Assembly (NCBI RefSeq): GCF_017833525.1
Contig: NZ_JAFICD010000002.1
Location: 744,001-808,000 of the forward strand
Source: Duganella sp. 1411
Lineage (GTDB): Bacteria; Pseudomonadota; Gammaproteobacteria; Burkholderiales; Burkholderiaceae_D
Reading direction: 5' to 3'
Length of the DNA: 64,000 nt
Below the pieces are notes generated by a model that was not told the DNA's origin, searched no databases, and saw only the letters and a program-made list of their open reading frames with translations. The translations under genes were made by a program, and so were the position numbers. The stretch's first letter is position 1. Every line of letters starts with the position of its first letter. Of the stretch, positions 1-8,976 are shown piece after piece.

Positions 1-1008
1 GGTGATGGCGCCTTCGAAGGCGTCGCCGAAGTCGTAGATGTCCTGGCCGTTGGGCGTGATCGAATGGGCGATGTACAGGTGCGCCTTGCTTAGCGCCGGC
101 GTGTCGTACATGTCGTCGCCGGCGGCGTGGGCGAAGGCGTCGAGCGCGTGGATAATCCACGGCATCGAGAAGATCCAGTATTCCACGCCCTCGTAAAAAT
201 AGCCGTCCGGCGACGCCACTTCCAGCACGCGGGTAAAAATGGCGCGCGCCAGCGCCGCCCAGTTGGCCGCCTCCGGCGTGTCGTCCCATACCGCGTAGGC
301 GGCCACCGCCAGCCCGGCGATCGGAATGAAGCAGTGGTTCTGGCTGTACGAATACGATTTGCCGGGCTTGGGCATGAAGTGGTTGGCGAGGATGGCCGCC
401 TGGCGTATCAGTTTGTCGCGATAGCGTTTGCGCTCGTCGTCCGTCAGCGCGTCGTACAGCAGATCGTAGCCGGCGCCCAGGCCGTACAGCAGGTGGCCGG
501 CGGCGAGGTCGATGTCCGGTTTGCTGTAGGTGTAGCCCCACACCTCGTAGCTGACCGCCGCGTCCATGTAGCGCTTGGCCGCCTCCAGGTATTGGGCGTC
601 GCCCTCGATCTGGTAGGCCAGCGCGGCGCCGACGATGCCGATGGCGGTGTTGTTCTGCGCGCGGCGTTTTTGCGCGGGCGCGGCGGCCGGCGCGGTGCGC
701 AGCGCGGTCAGGCCGGCCAGCGCCTGCCGCCACGCCGCCCGCCCTTCCCCTTGCGCGCGCTGGCGCAACGCCGCCAGGCCGGCCTTGGTGGTGTAGACGC
801 GCGGATGGACGCCGCGCAGTTCGGGGCGCAGCGCCGCCGGCTGCGCCTTCATCAGCGTTGCGAGCGGATGCGGACCGGCGCCCGCCTTACCCTGCATGGT
901 GCCCAGCGATTCGAGCGCGTCCTGCGCCAGCGCGTCCGTCAACGAAAACGCGGGCAAGGAGAGGGCCGCGGTGCCGAGGAAACGGCGCCGTGAGAAGGTG
1001 TCATTCAT
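1..1008 (-). CDS. Heparinase II/III-like (DUF4962-type) polysaccharide lyase, 3' end outside window
   Basis: The reading frame is open to the left edge, so about 335 N-terminal residues are visible and the C-terminus is missing. It starts at the ATG at 1008, preceded by GGAG with suitable spacing. The N-terminus has a twin-arginine-type signal (SRRRFLG followed by a hydrophobic stretch), pointing to Tat export. The visible part resembles the alpha/alpha-toroid half of heparinase II/III or DUF4962 proteins, including an HPRVYTTKAGLAALR-like start of the mature domain. It is the last visible gene of a four-gene operon after a TonB receptor, a LacI regulator and an SDR. That suggests periplasmic cleavage of an acidic polysaccharide such as alginate. 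The substrate is inferred and the catalytic residues cannot be checked on this fragment. Confidence 0.75.
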   Translation of the reverse strand, partial: MNDTFSRRRFLGTAALSLPAFSLTDALAQDALESLGTMQGKAGAGPHPLATLMKAQPAALRPELRGVHPRVYTTKAGLAALRQRAQGEGRAAWRQALAGLTALRTAPAAAPAQKRRAQNNTAIGIVGAALAYQIEGDAQYLEAAKRYMDAAVSYEVWGYTYSKPDIDLAAGHLLYGLGAGYDLLYDALTDDERKRYRDKLIRQAAILANHFMPKPGKSYSYSQNHCFIPIAGLAVAAYAVWDDTPEAANWAALARAIFTRVLEVASPDGYFYEGVEYWIFSMPWIIHALDAFAHAAGDDMYDTPALSKAHLYIAHSITPNGQDIYDFGDAFEGAIT

Positions 1009-1027
1009 CGATTGCTCCGAAGGGAAA

Positions 1028-1783
1028 TCAGTAGAGGCCGAGGCCACCGTTGACCTGGACGATCTCGCCGGCCAGGAAGGCGGCGCGCTCGGACGCCAGG
1101 AACACCACGACGTTGGCCACGTCCTCGGGCGCGCCTTCGCGCCGGGCCGGCGTGCGCTCGGCGATGGCCTGGCGGTTGGCCGGCGTGTTGAAGGTGTCGT
1201 GGAAGCGCGTGGCGATCAGCCCCGGCGCGACGCCGTTGACGCGCACGCCCGACGGGCCGACCTCCTTGGCCAGCGCGCGGGTGAAGGTGGCGACGGCCGC
1301 CTTGGAGGCGGCGTAGTGCGCCGAGCCGGGGCCGCCGCCGTCGAACGCGGCCAGCGACGACATGGTGATGATGGCACCGCGCCCGCGCGGCTCCATGCGC
1401 TTGAGCGCCGCCTGGCAGATCAGGAAGGTGCTGGTCAGGTTCAGGTTCATGGCCTCGTTCCACAGCGACAGCGGCATCTCGGCCACGCGGCAGCGCTGGA
1501 TCAAGCCGCCGATGTTGGCGAACAGGATGTCGATCTCGCCAATGGCGCCCTCCGCTTCGGCGAACACCCGCTCGGCGACGGCGCCGTCGGTCAGGTCGGC
1601 CTTGATCGCCTGCGCCTGGCGGCCGAGGGCGCGGATTTGCGCCACCACTTGCTGTGCTTCGTCGGCGCTGCTCCAATAGGTCAGCACGACGTCGGCGCCG
1701 GCCTGCGCCAGCGCCAGCGAGCTGGCTTTACCAATGCCCGAGGCGCCGCCCATGACGAGGGCGCGTTTTCCGATAAGTTCCAT
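1028..1783 (-). CDS. SDR-family NAD(P)-dependent oxidoreductase
   Basis: This 251-aa protein is a classical short-chain dehydrogenase. It has a cofactor loop GGASGIG near residues 12-18 (the usual T is G), ANIGG in place of NNAG near residue 90, a catalytic Ser in MSSLA and YAASK at the active site. It lies 19 bp upstream of the lyase and 36 bp downstream of the lacI-type gene on the same strand. Next to an exported polysaccharide lyase, a likely job is reducing an unsaturated-uronate-derived keto sugar such as 4-deoxy-L-erythro-5-hexoseulose uronate. That role is an inference from context; the SDR family call itself is secure. Confidence 0.85.
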   Translation of the reverse strand: MELIGKRALVMGGASGIGKASSLALAQAGADVVLTYWSSADEAQQVVAQIRALGRQAQAIKADLTDGAVAERVFAEAEGAIGEIDILFANIGGLIQRCRVAEMPLSLWNEAMNLNLTSTFLICQAALKRMEPRGRGAIITMSSLAAFDGGGPGSAHYAASKAAVATFTRALAKEVGPSGVRVNGVAPGLIATRFHDTFNTPANRQAIAERTPARREGAPEDVANVVVFLASERAAFLAGEIVQVNGGLGLY

Positions 1784-1819
1784 GGCGATGTTCTTTCTAG
1801 TGGGTGGTTGGGTGGTGGA

Positions 1820-2857
1820 TTACGTCGGTGGCGCCGCCGTCGACGCCCGCACGATCAGCTCCGGCGCGAACAGTTCGCCGCCGGCGCTGGCCGCGCCCGG
1901 CGCCAGGATGCGCTGGACGGCGGCGTCGGCCATCGCCTGGATCGGCTGGCGCAACGTCGTCAGCGGCGGGTCGTTGGCGGCGGAGAAGAAGATATCGTCG
2001 ATGCCGATCAGCGAGAAATCCTGCGGCAGCCGCTTGCCCAGCTGCTTGAGGCCGATGCCGATGCCGATCGCCATCATGTCGTTGATGGCGATGGCCGCCG
2101 TCGGCTTGCTGCGCGCGGCCAGCAGCAGCGTGGCCGCGCTGCGTCCCAGTTCGAACAAGCGGGTGTCGCCGTGCAGGTCGGCCGGGGCGTCGGTGGCGTC
2201 GGCGATCACCAGCTCGCCGCTGATGCCGGCCGCCGCCACCGCCTGCTCGAAGCCCTTGACGCGGTCTTGCCGGTTCAGGGTGTACGGCGGCGGCGTCACC
2301 AGCGCGATCGCGCGGTGGCCCAGCGCCGCCAGGTGCTCGACCGCCAAGGTGGTGGCGGCGACGTTGTCGACCGAGATCGTGGTGATGCGCTCGTGGCTGT
2401 CGTCGGAGCGCTTGATGTCGAACGCCACCACCGGGCAGCGCGCCGTCATGCCGACCAGGTGGCCGGTGTCGTTGAGCGCCGAGCCGGTGATGATGCCCTG
2501 CGCGCCGTAGGCCAGCAGGTCGGCCATGACGGCGCGCTCGCGCTCGGGATCGCGGAAGGTGCTGAAGGTCATCACGTGGCAGTGGTGGCGCGCGGCGGCC
2601 GTCTCCACCGCGCACGCGAGCGAACCGAAGAACTGGTTGGCCAGCGACGGCACCAGCAGCCCGACCATCGAGGCGACCCCGGTCTTGAGCTGGCGGGCGG
2701 CGTTGTTGGGCCGGTAGCCCAGCTGCTCGATCGCCTGCTGGATCTTGCGCTGGGTGTCGGGCCGCATCTGCCCCATGCGGTTGTTCAGAAAATTCGAGAC
2801 GCTGGTGGTCGATACGCCGGCCAGTCTCGCCACGTCCTGAATCTTGGATTCGCTCAT
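1820..2857 (-). CDS. LacI-family transcriptional regulator
   Basis: This 345-aa protein has an N-terminal LacI helix-turn-helix (IQDVARLAGVSTTSVSNFL, residues 5-23) followed by a periplasmic-binding-protein-like sugar-sensing domain. Its ATG at 2857 has AAGGA five bases upstream. It is the second gene of the operon, 24 bp after the TonB receptor gene. The duplicated palindromic sites upstream of that receptor at 5342-5372 and 5537-5567 are the natural candidates for its operators. It probably represses the operon until a sugar-acid inducer appears, which would make it autoregulated. The inducer is unknown. Confidence 0.93.
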   Translation of the reverse strand: MSESKIQDVARLAGVSTTSVSNFLNNRMGQMRPDTQRKIQQAIEQLGYRPNNAARQLKTGVASMVGLLVPSLANQFFGSLACAVETAAARHHCHVMTFSTFRDPERERAVMADLLAYGAQGIITGSALNDTGHLVGMTARCPVVAFDIKRSDDSHERITTISVDNVAATTLAVEHLAALGHRAIALVTPPPYTLNRQDRVKGFEQAVAAAGISGELVIADATDAPADLHGDTRLFELGRSAATLLLAARSKPTAAIAINDMMAIGIGIGLKQLGKRLPQDFSLIGIDDIFFSAANDPPLTTLRQPIQAMADAAVQRILAPGAASAGGELFAPELIVRASTAAPPT

Positions 2858-2881
2858 GATGTCCTTGTAAGTGTTATGCGC

Positions 2882-5311
2882 TCAGAACGCCATATCCAGA
2901 CGGATGGTGGCGTAGCGGAACGCGTCGCGGGCCGGCTTCCAGCCGTACGACCGGATGTCGGGGCCGCCGCCGGCCCGCTTGAAGTTGAGGAAGGAGCCGC
3001 TGCTGCCGGCTTCGTAATGGTGGTCGAACAGGTTTTTGACGCCGATCGACAGTTTATATGCACCCTTGACGTCCTTGAACGAGGCGCCGAGGTCGAAAAT
3101 ACCATAGCCGGGCCGCACCAGCGACGGGTCCTGGCTGATCGCGCCCTGCACCGTCGACTGCGTGCGCCATTGGGCGTTGATCGCGGCCACCAGCGGCAAG
3201 CCGGCCAGGCGCGGCAGCGTGTATTCGCCGCCCATGCTCAGCTTCCATTTGGGCGCGTTCGGCATCATGCCGCCGCTGGCGTCGCGCAGGAACGCGCCGG
3301 GCACCAGCTCGTTGGGAATGGTGCAATCGGTGGCGCCGCTGTAGCACGGGCCCTGGTTCCAGTCGCGCACCACCGCGCGCGTGTAGGCCATGCTGGCGTT
3401 GAGCAGCAGGGAGCGCGTGGCCAGCACCGTGGCGTCGGCCTCGACGCCGCGCGTCTGCAGCGACGGAATGCTGTACAACACGCTGGCTTGGCTGCCGTCG
3501 GTGAAGCGTTCGGTGGCCGAGGTCTGGTAGTCGCGGAAGCGGGTCTGGAACACGGCCGCGTTGACCGTGGCGCGGTTGTTCCACAGGTTGGCCTTGAAGC
3601 CGGCCTCGAAGCTGGTGGCCTTCTCCGGCGCCAGCGGCAGGCGCGAAAACACGTTGACGTTGTTGGCGCCGCTGGTCATGTCGTAGGCGACGCCCTTGTG
3701 GCCGGTGGAGGTGGTGCCGTACACCATCATCTCGTCGCTCAGATGGTAGGTGTAGCCCAGTTTGCCGGTGACGGCGTTTTCCTTGTGTTGCGGCGCGATG
3801 TACAGGTGCTCGCCGGTGTGCACGTTGTCCGGCGCGCTCGACGACAGGCTGTCGATGGTGTGGAACAGATAATCGTTGGCCTCGCGGTTGAAGCGCAGGC
3901 CGGCGCTCAGGCTTTGCCTGGGCGCGAAATCCCAGTTGGTGTTGGCGTACAGCGCGTGCGTCAGGCTGCCCGAGTTGGTGTCGTAGTTGGTGTAGTTCGA
4001 TTCCTTGACGAAGGCGTTGCCGCGCAGGTAGGTGCGGTACAGCGAGTTGCGCGCGATCCACACGCCGACCAGGTAGCGGAAGGCGCCGCCGTCCGGCGAC
4101 GTCAGGCGGACTTCCTGGGTCGACGTCTTGCTGGCGATGGTGCCGTTGATCATCGGCGTGTCGGCGATGCCGGACGGCTTGCCGCTGGCGTCGACCTGGT
4201 AGAAGGTGGAATTGAGATCGATGTTGTCGTTGTCGCGGAAGTCGTTGGACAGGTTGTTGTCGACCGACGTGATCGACGTCAGCGCGTGGCCGGCCAGCGG
4301 CGAACCGTCCGGGAAGGCGTAGTTGACGCGCACGCCGAGGGCGCGGTCGGTGGCGTCCAGGCCGGTCGGCGCGTCGTTGCGGATCTGGCGGTTCCAGCGG
4401 CCGACGTTGATGCCGCGCAGCACGGCGGTGTTCGACAGCGCGGTGTATTTGCGGTTGTACAGGTAGCCGACGCCCTCGCCGATCGACGTGATGGCCTCGG
4501 TGTTGCCGGTGGCGCGCGAGTGGTCGTAGCGCGGCGTGACCAGCACGTCCAGGTCCGGCGTGATCTTCCACTGCAGCTTGGCCATGAAGGTCTTGCCGCC
4601 GGAGCCGTTTTGCATCGTGTCGTTGGTCAGGTTGTGCAGCAGGCCGGGGAAATTGGTCTTGCTGGCGTACAGGCGCAGGCCGACCGTGTCGGACAGCCGG
4701 CCGCTGAGCGAGGCCGAGGCGCGGTATTCGTGGTCGCTGGTGTCGTACAGGCTGACCTTGGTTTGCATCGGGCCGGCGCCGATCGGCTTGGTGGTCATGA
4801 CCACCGCGCCGGCGATCGCGCTTTTGCCGAACAAGGTGCTTTGCGGGCCCTTGAGCACCTCGACGCGGGCCATGTCGGACATGTCGCGGAACGCCTGCTG
4901 GGTTTGGGCGTAGGGGATGTCGTCGACCATGATGGCGACGTCGCCCTCGATGCCGAGGTTGTTCGAGGTGGTGCCGATGCCGCGCATGTTGATGCTGTTG
5001 GTGCCGACCTGGGTGCCGACCGACACCGACAGCGCCGGCGACAGGTTGATGATGTCGACCAGTTCGCGCACGTTGTTGCGTTGCAGGGTTTCCTCGCCCA
5101 GCACCGAGATCGAGGCGGGCACGTCTTCCAGTTTTTCGACCCGGCGGTTGGCGGTGACCACCACCGATTCCAGCTTGGGCTGGGCGGTGGGGGCGTCGGC
5201 GCCCTGCTGCGCCTGCGCGGGCAAGGCGCCGAGCAGCAATAGCGCCACGGCGGACGCGATCGGGGTGGGCCGGCAGCGCGCGGCGCCGGGCAGGATGGGT
5301 CCAGTCATCAT
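2882..5311 (-). CDS. TonB-dependent outer membrane receptor
   Basis: This 809-aa protein has a signal peptide ending near AQA (residue 34), a TonB-box-like segment ESVVVTA at residues 48-54, a plug domain (LEDVPASISVLG, MRGIG, VEVLKGPQSTLFG) and a C-terminal beta-barrel ending in Phe, as outer membrane proteins do. Two ATG codons lie side by side at 5311 and 5308; GGAG sits 3 or 6 bases upstream respectively, so 5308 may be the true start. It is the first gene of the putative polysaccharide operon and probably takes up the oligosaccharide acted on by the lyase. Its promoter region carries the LacI-type operator. Confidence 0.92.
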   Translation of the reverse strand: MMTGPILPGAARCRPTPIASAVALLLLGALPAQAQQGADAPTAQPKLESVVVTANRRVEKLEDVPASISVLGEETLQRNNVRELVDIINLSPALSVSVGTQVGTNSINMRGIGTTSNNLGIEGDVAIMVDDIPYAQTQQAFRDMSDMARVEVLKGPQSTLFGKSAIAGAVVMTTKPIGAGPMQTKVSLYDTSDHEYRASASLSGRLSDTVGLRLYASKTNFPGLLHNLTNDTMQNGSGGKTFMAKLQWKITPDLDVLVTPRYDHSRATGNTEAITSIGEGVGYLYNRKYTALSNTAVLRGINVGRWNRQIRNDAPTGLDATDRALGVRVNYAFPDGSPLAGHALTSITSVDNNLSNDFRDNDNIDLNSTFYQVDASGKPSGIADTPMINGTIASKTSTQEVRLTSPDGGAFRYLVGVWIARNSLYRTYLRGNAFVKESNYTNYDTNSGSLTHALYANTNWDFAPRQSLSAGLRFNREANDYLFHTIDSLSSSAPDNVHTGEHLYIAPQHKENAVTGKLGYTYHLSDEMMVYGTTSTGHKGVAYDMTSGANNVNVFSRLPLAPEKATSFEAGFKANLWNNRATVNAAVFQTRFRDYQTSATERFTDGSQASVLYSIPSLQTRGVEADATVLATRSLLLNASMAYTRAVVRDWNQGPCYSGATDCTIPNELVPGAFLRDASGGMMPNAPKWKLSMGGEYTLPRLAGLPLVAAINAQWRTQSTVQGAISQDPSLVRPGYGIFDLGASFKDVKGAYKLSIGVKNLFDHHYEAGSSGSFLNFKRAGGGPDIRSYGWKPARDAFRYATIRLDMAF

Positions 5312-5341
5312 TGTCTCCGTATCTTATAGTTATCTTCTAGG

Positions 5342-5372
5342 CACTGCAACGGTTTACTGTAACGTTACAGTA
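5342..5372. promoter_or_regulatory. Composite LacI-type operator, proximal copy
   Basis: An 18-bp perfect palindrome, TACTGTAACGTTACAGTA (5355-5372), has the central-CG symmetry typical of LacI-family sites. An extra half-site, ACTGCAACG, lies 13 bp away at 5343-5351. On the minus strand, a TTGACC -35-like box (5377-5382 on the plus strand) overlaps the site edge, so binding would block transcription of the TonB receptor gene. Confidence 0.8.
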
Positions 5373-5433
5373 TACCGGTCAAAAAAATGGGGGTTATGTC
5401 CCCTCTTGTGCTTGCGCCGTTGGCGGCGCATAG

Positions 5434-5468
5434 ATGGCGGATTACGCTGCGCTAATCCGCCCTACGTG
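5434..5468. repeat. Dispersed double-hairpin repeat, half copy
   Basis: This is one arm of the repeat family seen in full at 12887-12986, 35874-35971 and 63160-63257. The arm is itself a hairpin: GGCGGATTA pairs with TAATCCGCC around a CGCTGCGC centre, and it ends in CCCTACGTGG. The partner arm is missing here. It lies between the two operator copies. Confidence 0.85.
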
Positions 5469-5536
5469 GTTTACGTTTCTTTCACCTGCCCTTGCCTACT
5501 CCAGCGCATCGTGCCGATATTTCTGGGCCTTAAACT

Positions 5537-5567
5537 CACTGTAACGATTTACTGTAACGATGCAGTA
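5537..5567. promoter_or_regulatory. Composite LacI-type operator, distal copy
   Basis: This 31-bp segment matches 5342-5372 at 27 of 31 positions. It has the half-site ACTGTAACG at 5538, the same half-site again 13 bp on at 5551, then an imperfect palindromic partner. Its centre is 195 bp from the proximal copy. It lies downstream of the 5640-6632 gene, so it looks like an auxiliary operator for looping, not a promoter of its own. The rest of 5312-5639 holds the half repeat and no gene. Confidence 0.7.
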
Positions 5568-5639
5568 AGCATAAACGATCGCGCGCCGATGTCAACGGTT
5601 TTTCGCCGAGCGGGTGCTCGGCGATTGCCTGGACTGGTT

Positions 5640-6632
5640 TTAGGGCATGGCTTGGCCGCGCGCGTACCATTCGACGATGCGCTGGTATTCCGGCCACATG
5701 TTGCCGGCGGGCGCGCCGGCCGGCAGCAGGTTGTGCCCGGCGTTGGGGATGCGCCGCAGCGTCACGTCGTGGCCGGCGCCCAGCAGCTCGCTGGCCATCG
5801 CCTCGCCCGACAGGATCGGCACGCTCTTGTCCTGCATGCCGCCGACGAGGTACACCCGCGCCTGCGACTTCAACAGCGCCCGCGTCGACGACATGCGGAA
5901 GAAACTGGTCCAGCGCTTGTACGGGTGGCCCCATGCCAGCAGCTTGGCGCTGTCCGGATCGGCCGCGATCTTTTGCCGCGTGGCCTCCAGTTCGTCGAGG
6001 CGCAGCTTGACCGCGTCGTCGCCGCCGCCGGCCGCGTAGGCGCCGACCACGAAGTCATAATACTGCGATGGGCCGCTGCCGGAGATCAGGGCGACATCGG
6101 TGACGCGTCCCTCCTTTTCCGCCAGCCCGGCGGCGGCGGTCGCGCCCTCGGAGACGCCCAGCGCCAGCGCCGAGCCGGCCCGCACCCACGGCTGCTGCGC
6201 GGCGTGGTCGAAGGCGCGCCCCAGGTCGCGCACCCAGTTCTCCAGCGTGAAATACTCATTGAATTCGGTCGGGCAGGCGATGATGCCGCCGCCGGCCGGC
6301 GCCTGCTTCGGCGCGAACGGCTTGTTGACCACCATGACGGCGTATTTGCCCTGCTGCGCCAGGTCGACGTAGCCGAACACGTTGGACGAGCGGCGCGACG
6401 TGTCCAAACCGCTGAACACCGGCGCGCAGCCGGAGCCCTGGATCAGCAACACCAGCGGCGCCGGCTCCCTGGTCTTGGAGATGAAGTACTCGACGTCGGG
6501 CGCGCCCTCCTGGCTCAGGCGGTAGCCGACCACCTCGGTCGCGCCGATATTGAAGCCGCCCGTTGGCGTCACCTCGGCGGCGCCGGCCAGCGCCGACACC
6601 AGCCACGCCCCCACCATTAATACTGTCCTCAT
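5640..6632 (-). CDS. Secreted alpha/beta hydrolase
   Basis: This 330-aa protein has a cleavable N-terminal signal (MRTVLMVGAWLVSALAGAAE). It has an alpha/beta-hydrolase nucleophile elbow GVSEGA, an acid candidate in QDKSVP and a catalytic His in NAGHN near the C-terminus. AGGAGG lies five bases before the ATG. It starts 9 bp after the stop codon of the molybdenum hydroxylase gene, so the two are probably co-transcribed. The natural substrate cannot be told; esterase or peptidase-like activity is possible. Confidence 0.8.
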   Translation of the reverse strand: MRTVLMVGAWLVSALAGAAEVTPTGGFNIGATEVVGYRLSQEGAPDVEYFISKTREPAPLVLLIQGSGCAPVFSGLDTSRRSSNVFGYVDLAQQGKYAVMVVNKPFAPKQAPAGGGIIACPTEFNEYFTLENWVRDLGRAFDHAAQQPWVRAGSALALGVSEGATAAAGLAEKEGRVTDVALISGSGPSQYYDFVVGAYAAGGGDDAVKLRLDELEATRQKIAADPDSAKLLAWGHPYKRWTSFFRMSSTRALLKSQARVYLVGGMQDKSVPILSGEAMASELLGAGHDVTLRRIPNAGHNLLPAGAPAGNMWPEYQRIVEWYARGQAMP

Positions 6633-6641
6633 CCATCCCTC

Positions 6642-8915
6642 CTATAACGTCAGCGGCAAGCTGCGCAGGCGCTTGCCGGTTAGTGTGAATACGGCGTTGG
6701 CCACCGCCGGCGCGATCGGCGGCGTGGCCGGTTCGCCCATCCCTTCCGGATGCTCCGCGCTCGGCATGATAATCGTTTCGACGATCGGGGCCTGGTTCAT
6801 GCGTGCGACCGGGTAGTCGTGGAAGTTGGTCTGCTCGACCTTGCCGTCCTTGAGCGTCACCGCGCCGTACAGCGCCGCCGACAGGCCGAACACGACGCCC
6901 GATTCGGCCTGCTGGGCGATGATGTTGGGGTTGACGGCGATGCCGCAGTCGATCGCGCACACCACCCGGTGCACGCGGATCTCCTTGCCCTCGACCGACA
7001 CCTCGGCCACCTGGGCGACGATGGTGCCGAACGACTGGTGCAGCGCGACGCCGTGCGCGCGGCCCTCCGGAGCGGCGCCGGCCCTGGCGACGGCGGCGTC
7101 GAGCACCGCCAGGTGGCGCGGGTGGCGCTTGAGCAGGCCGCGCCGGAAGGCGACGCCGTCCTGGCCGGCGGCGTGCGCCAGCTCGTCGATGAAGCTCTCC
7201 TTGAAGAAGGCGTTGTGCGAGTGGCCCACCGAGCGCCAGTAACCCAGCGGCACCGCGCTGTCGACGATCACGTGGCGGATGCGCTGGTTGGCGAACTCGT
7301 ACTGCATATCGAATTCACCCTCGGCGGTGGTCTTGTCGGGGCCGGCCTCCGGCAGGCCCAGGTTGCGCTTGAAGAACTGCTGCGACACCGAGCCGCTGGC
7401 CGACTTGTTGTCGTAGCCGAGCACATTGCCGGCCGCGTCCAGCGTGGCGACGAAGCGCGCCAGCGCCGCCGGCCGGTAGACGTCGTGCGTGGTGTCGTCC
7501 TCGCGCGTCCAGATCATCTGCAGCGGCGCGCCGCCGCACTGGCGCGCCACGGCCACGCACTGCGCCACCATGTCGACGTCGAGCCGGCGGCCGAAGCCGC
7601 CGCCCAGCATCGTCACCTGCAGCACCACGTCGGCCACGTCGACGCCGCCGGCGGCGGCCGCCGCTTGCACCGCGAAGCCGGGCGACTGCGTCGGCGCCCA
7701 CAGGTAGACCTTGCCGTCGCGCAGCTGCGCGGTGCAGTTGACCGGCTCCATGGCGGCATGCGCCAGGTACGGCGCGCGGTATTCGGCGCTGACGGTCTTG
7801 GCGACGCCGGCCACCTTGCCCTCGACCGCGTCCATGTCGCCGCTCTGGTGGTAGGCGTGGCCGGCCTGCTTGTCCAGCAGGGCCGCGAACTGGGCGTAGA
7901 CGCCGGCGCTCGACAGGCCGGCGTGCGGGCCGTCGGTCCAGCGCACCGGCAGCGCTTGCGCGGCGCTCTTCGCCTGCCACCAGGTCTTGGCCACCACCGC
8001 CACGCCGGCGCCGGCGCCCGCATGGGGCCCGAGCGCGGCGGAGAAGTCGACCACGCGCAGCACGCCGGGCATGGTCAGCACCGCGTTGGCGTCGACGCCG
8101 GCGACGGCGCCGCCCAGCGCCGGCGCCATGCGCACGGCCGCGTACAGCAGGCCCTCGGGGCGCACGTCGATGCCGAACACGGCGCGCCCGTTGACCTTGG
8201 ACGGCGTGTCGCGGCGCGCTTGCGGGCGCCCGATCAGGCGGAATTCGCGCGGCGTCTTCAGGCGCACCTCGCCCGGCCGCGCGGTGGCCGCCGCCGCGGC
8301 CAGCGCGCCGTAGGCCAGGCGGCGGCCGTCGGCGTGGATCACGAAGCCGTCCTCGGTGCGGCAGTCGGCGGCGCGCGCCCGCCATTGGTCGGCGGCGGCG
8401 GCCACCAGCATCGCGCGCGCGGTGGCGCCGGCCTCGCGCATCGGCCCCCACGCGTCCTTGACGCTCGACGAGCCGCCGGTGATGACCAGCCCCAGCTCGC
8501 GCGCGACCTTGCCGACCGTCCATTGCGCCACCGCTTTCAGGCGGCCGTCGTCGTCCGGGTGGAACGGCAGGCCGTCGCGCAGCATGGCGACGTTGCCGAA
8601 GATCTTGTCCAGCGGTGCCTGCACCAGCCGGATCGCCGCCAGCGGCACGTCGAGCTCCTCGGCCACCAGCATCGGCAGCGCCGTGTGCACGCCCTGCCCC
8701 ATCTCGCTGCGCGGCATGGCGACCGTGACGCCGCCGTCCGGCGCCACGCCGACCCAGCCGTTGAGCGCGAGCGCGCCGCCGGTCAGCGGCAGCGGCAAGG
8801 CGCCGCGCAGGCGCTGGCGCGGCGGCAGCGCGCCCCAGCCAACCACCAGCGCGCCGGCGACGGCCACGCCGCCGAACAGGAAGCGGCGGCGCGATGTGTT
8901 CTTTGCTGCGGACAT
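6642..8915 (-). CDS. Molybdopterin-binding aldehyde/isoquinoline oxidoreductase large subunit (IorB-like)
   Basis: The start chosen is the ATG at 8915, with GGGAG ahead of it, giving 757 aa. A further in-frame ATG at 8942 is less likely. The protein opens with a Tat signal (SRRRFLFGG) and then shows xanthine-dehydrogenase-family molybdopterin-binding segments: EMGQGVHTALPML, GRPQARRDTPSKVNG, MLGGGFGRR, and a C-terminal IDCGIAVNPN and GMGEPATPP. Such subunits normally work with a 2Fe-2S subunit of about 150-160 aa, but none is encoded next to it. It probably acts in the periplasm on aldehydes or N-heterocycles. The alpha/beta hydrolase follows in the same operon. Confidence 0.88.
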   Translation of the reverse strand: MSAAKNTSRRRFLFGGVAVAGALVVGWGALPPRQRLRGALPLPLTGGALALNGWVGVAPDGGVTVAMPRSEMGQGVHTALPMLVAEELDVPLAAIRLVQAPLDKIFGNVAMLRDGLPFHPDDDGRLKAVAQWTVGKVARELGLVITGGSSSVKDAWGPMREAGATARAMLVAAAADQWRARAADCRTEDGFVIHADGRRLAYGALAAAAATARPGEVRLKTPREFRLIGRPQARRDTPSKVNGRAVFGIDVRPEGLLYAAVRMAPALGGAVAGVDANAVLTMPGVLRVVDFSAALGPHAGAGAGVAVVAKTWWQAKSAAQALPVRWTDGPHAGLSSAGVYAQFAALLDKQAGHAYHQSGDMDAVEGKVAGVAKTVSAEYRAPYLAHAAMEPVNCTAQLRDGKVYLWAPTQSPGFAVQAAAAAGGVDVADVVLQVTMLGGGFGRRLDVDMVAQCVAVARQCGGAPLQMIWTREDDTTHDVYRPAALARFVATLDAAGNVLGYDNKSASGSVSQQFFKRNLGLPEAGPDKTTAEGEFDMQYEFANQRIRHVIVDSAVPLGYWRSVGHSHNAFFKESFIDELAHAAGQDGVAFRRGLLKRHPRHLAVLDAAVARAGAAPEGRAHGVALHQSFGTIVAQVAEVSVEGKEIRVHRVVCAIDCGIAVNPNIIAQQAESGVVFGLSAALYGAVTLKDGKVEQTNFHDYPVARMNQAPIVETIIMPSAEHPEGMGEPATPPIAPAVANAVFTLTGKRLRSLPLTL

Positions 8916-8976
8916 GAAGCTCTCCCGATGTTGTTGACCCACCTACCCTTCGCCGACGCGCATGCCGCGCCGCCCA

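Noticed and set aside
896..5242. Very long plus-strand open frame opposite the TonB receptor and lacI genes
   Set aside because: It has the Arg/Val/Gly/His-rich composition of antisense translation in GC-rich DNA and lies opposite genes with clear domains and ribosome sites.
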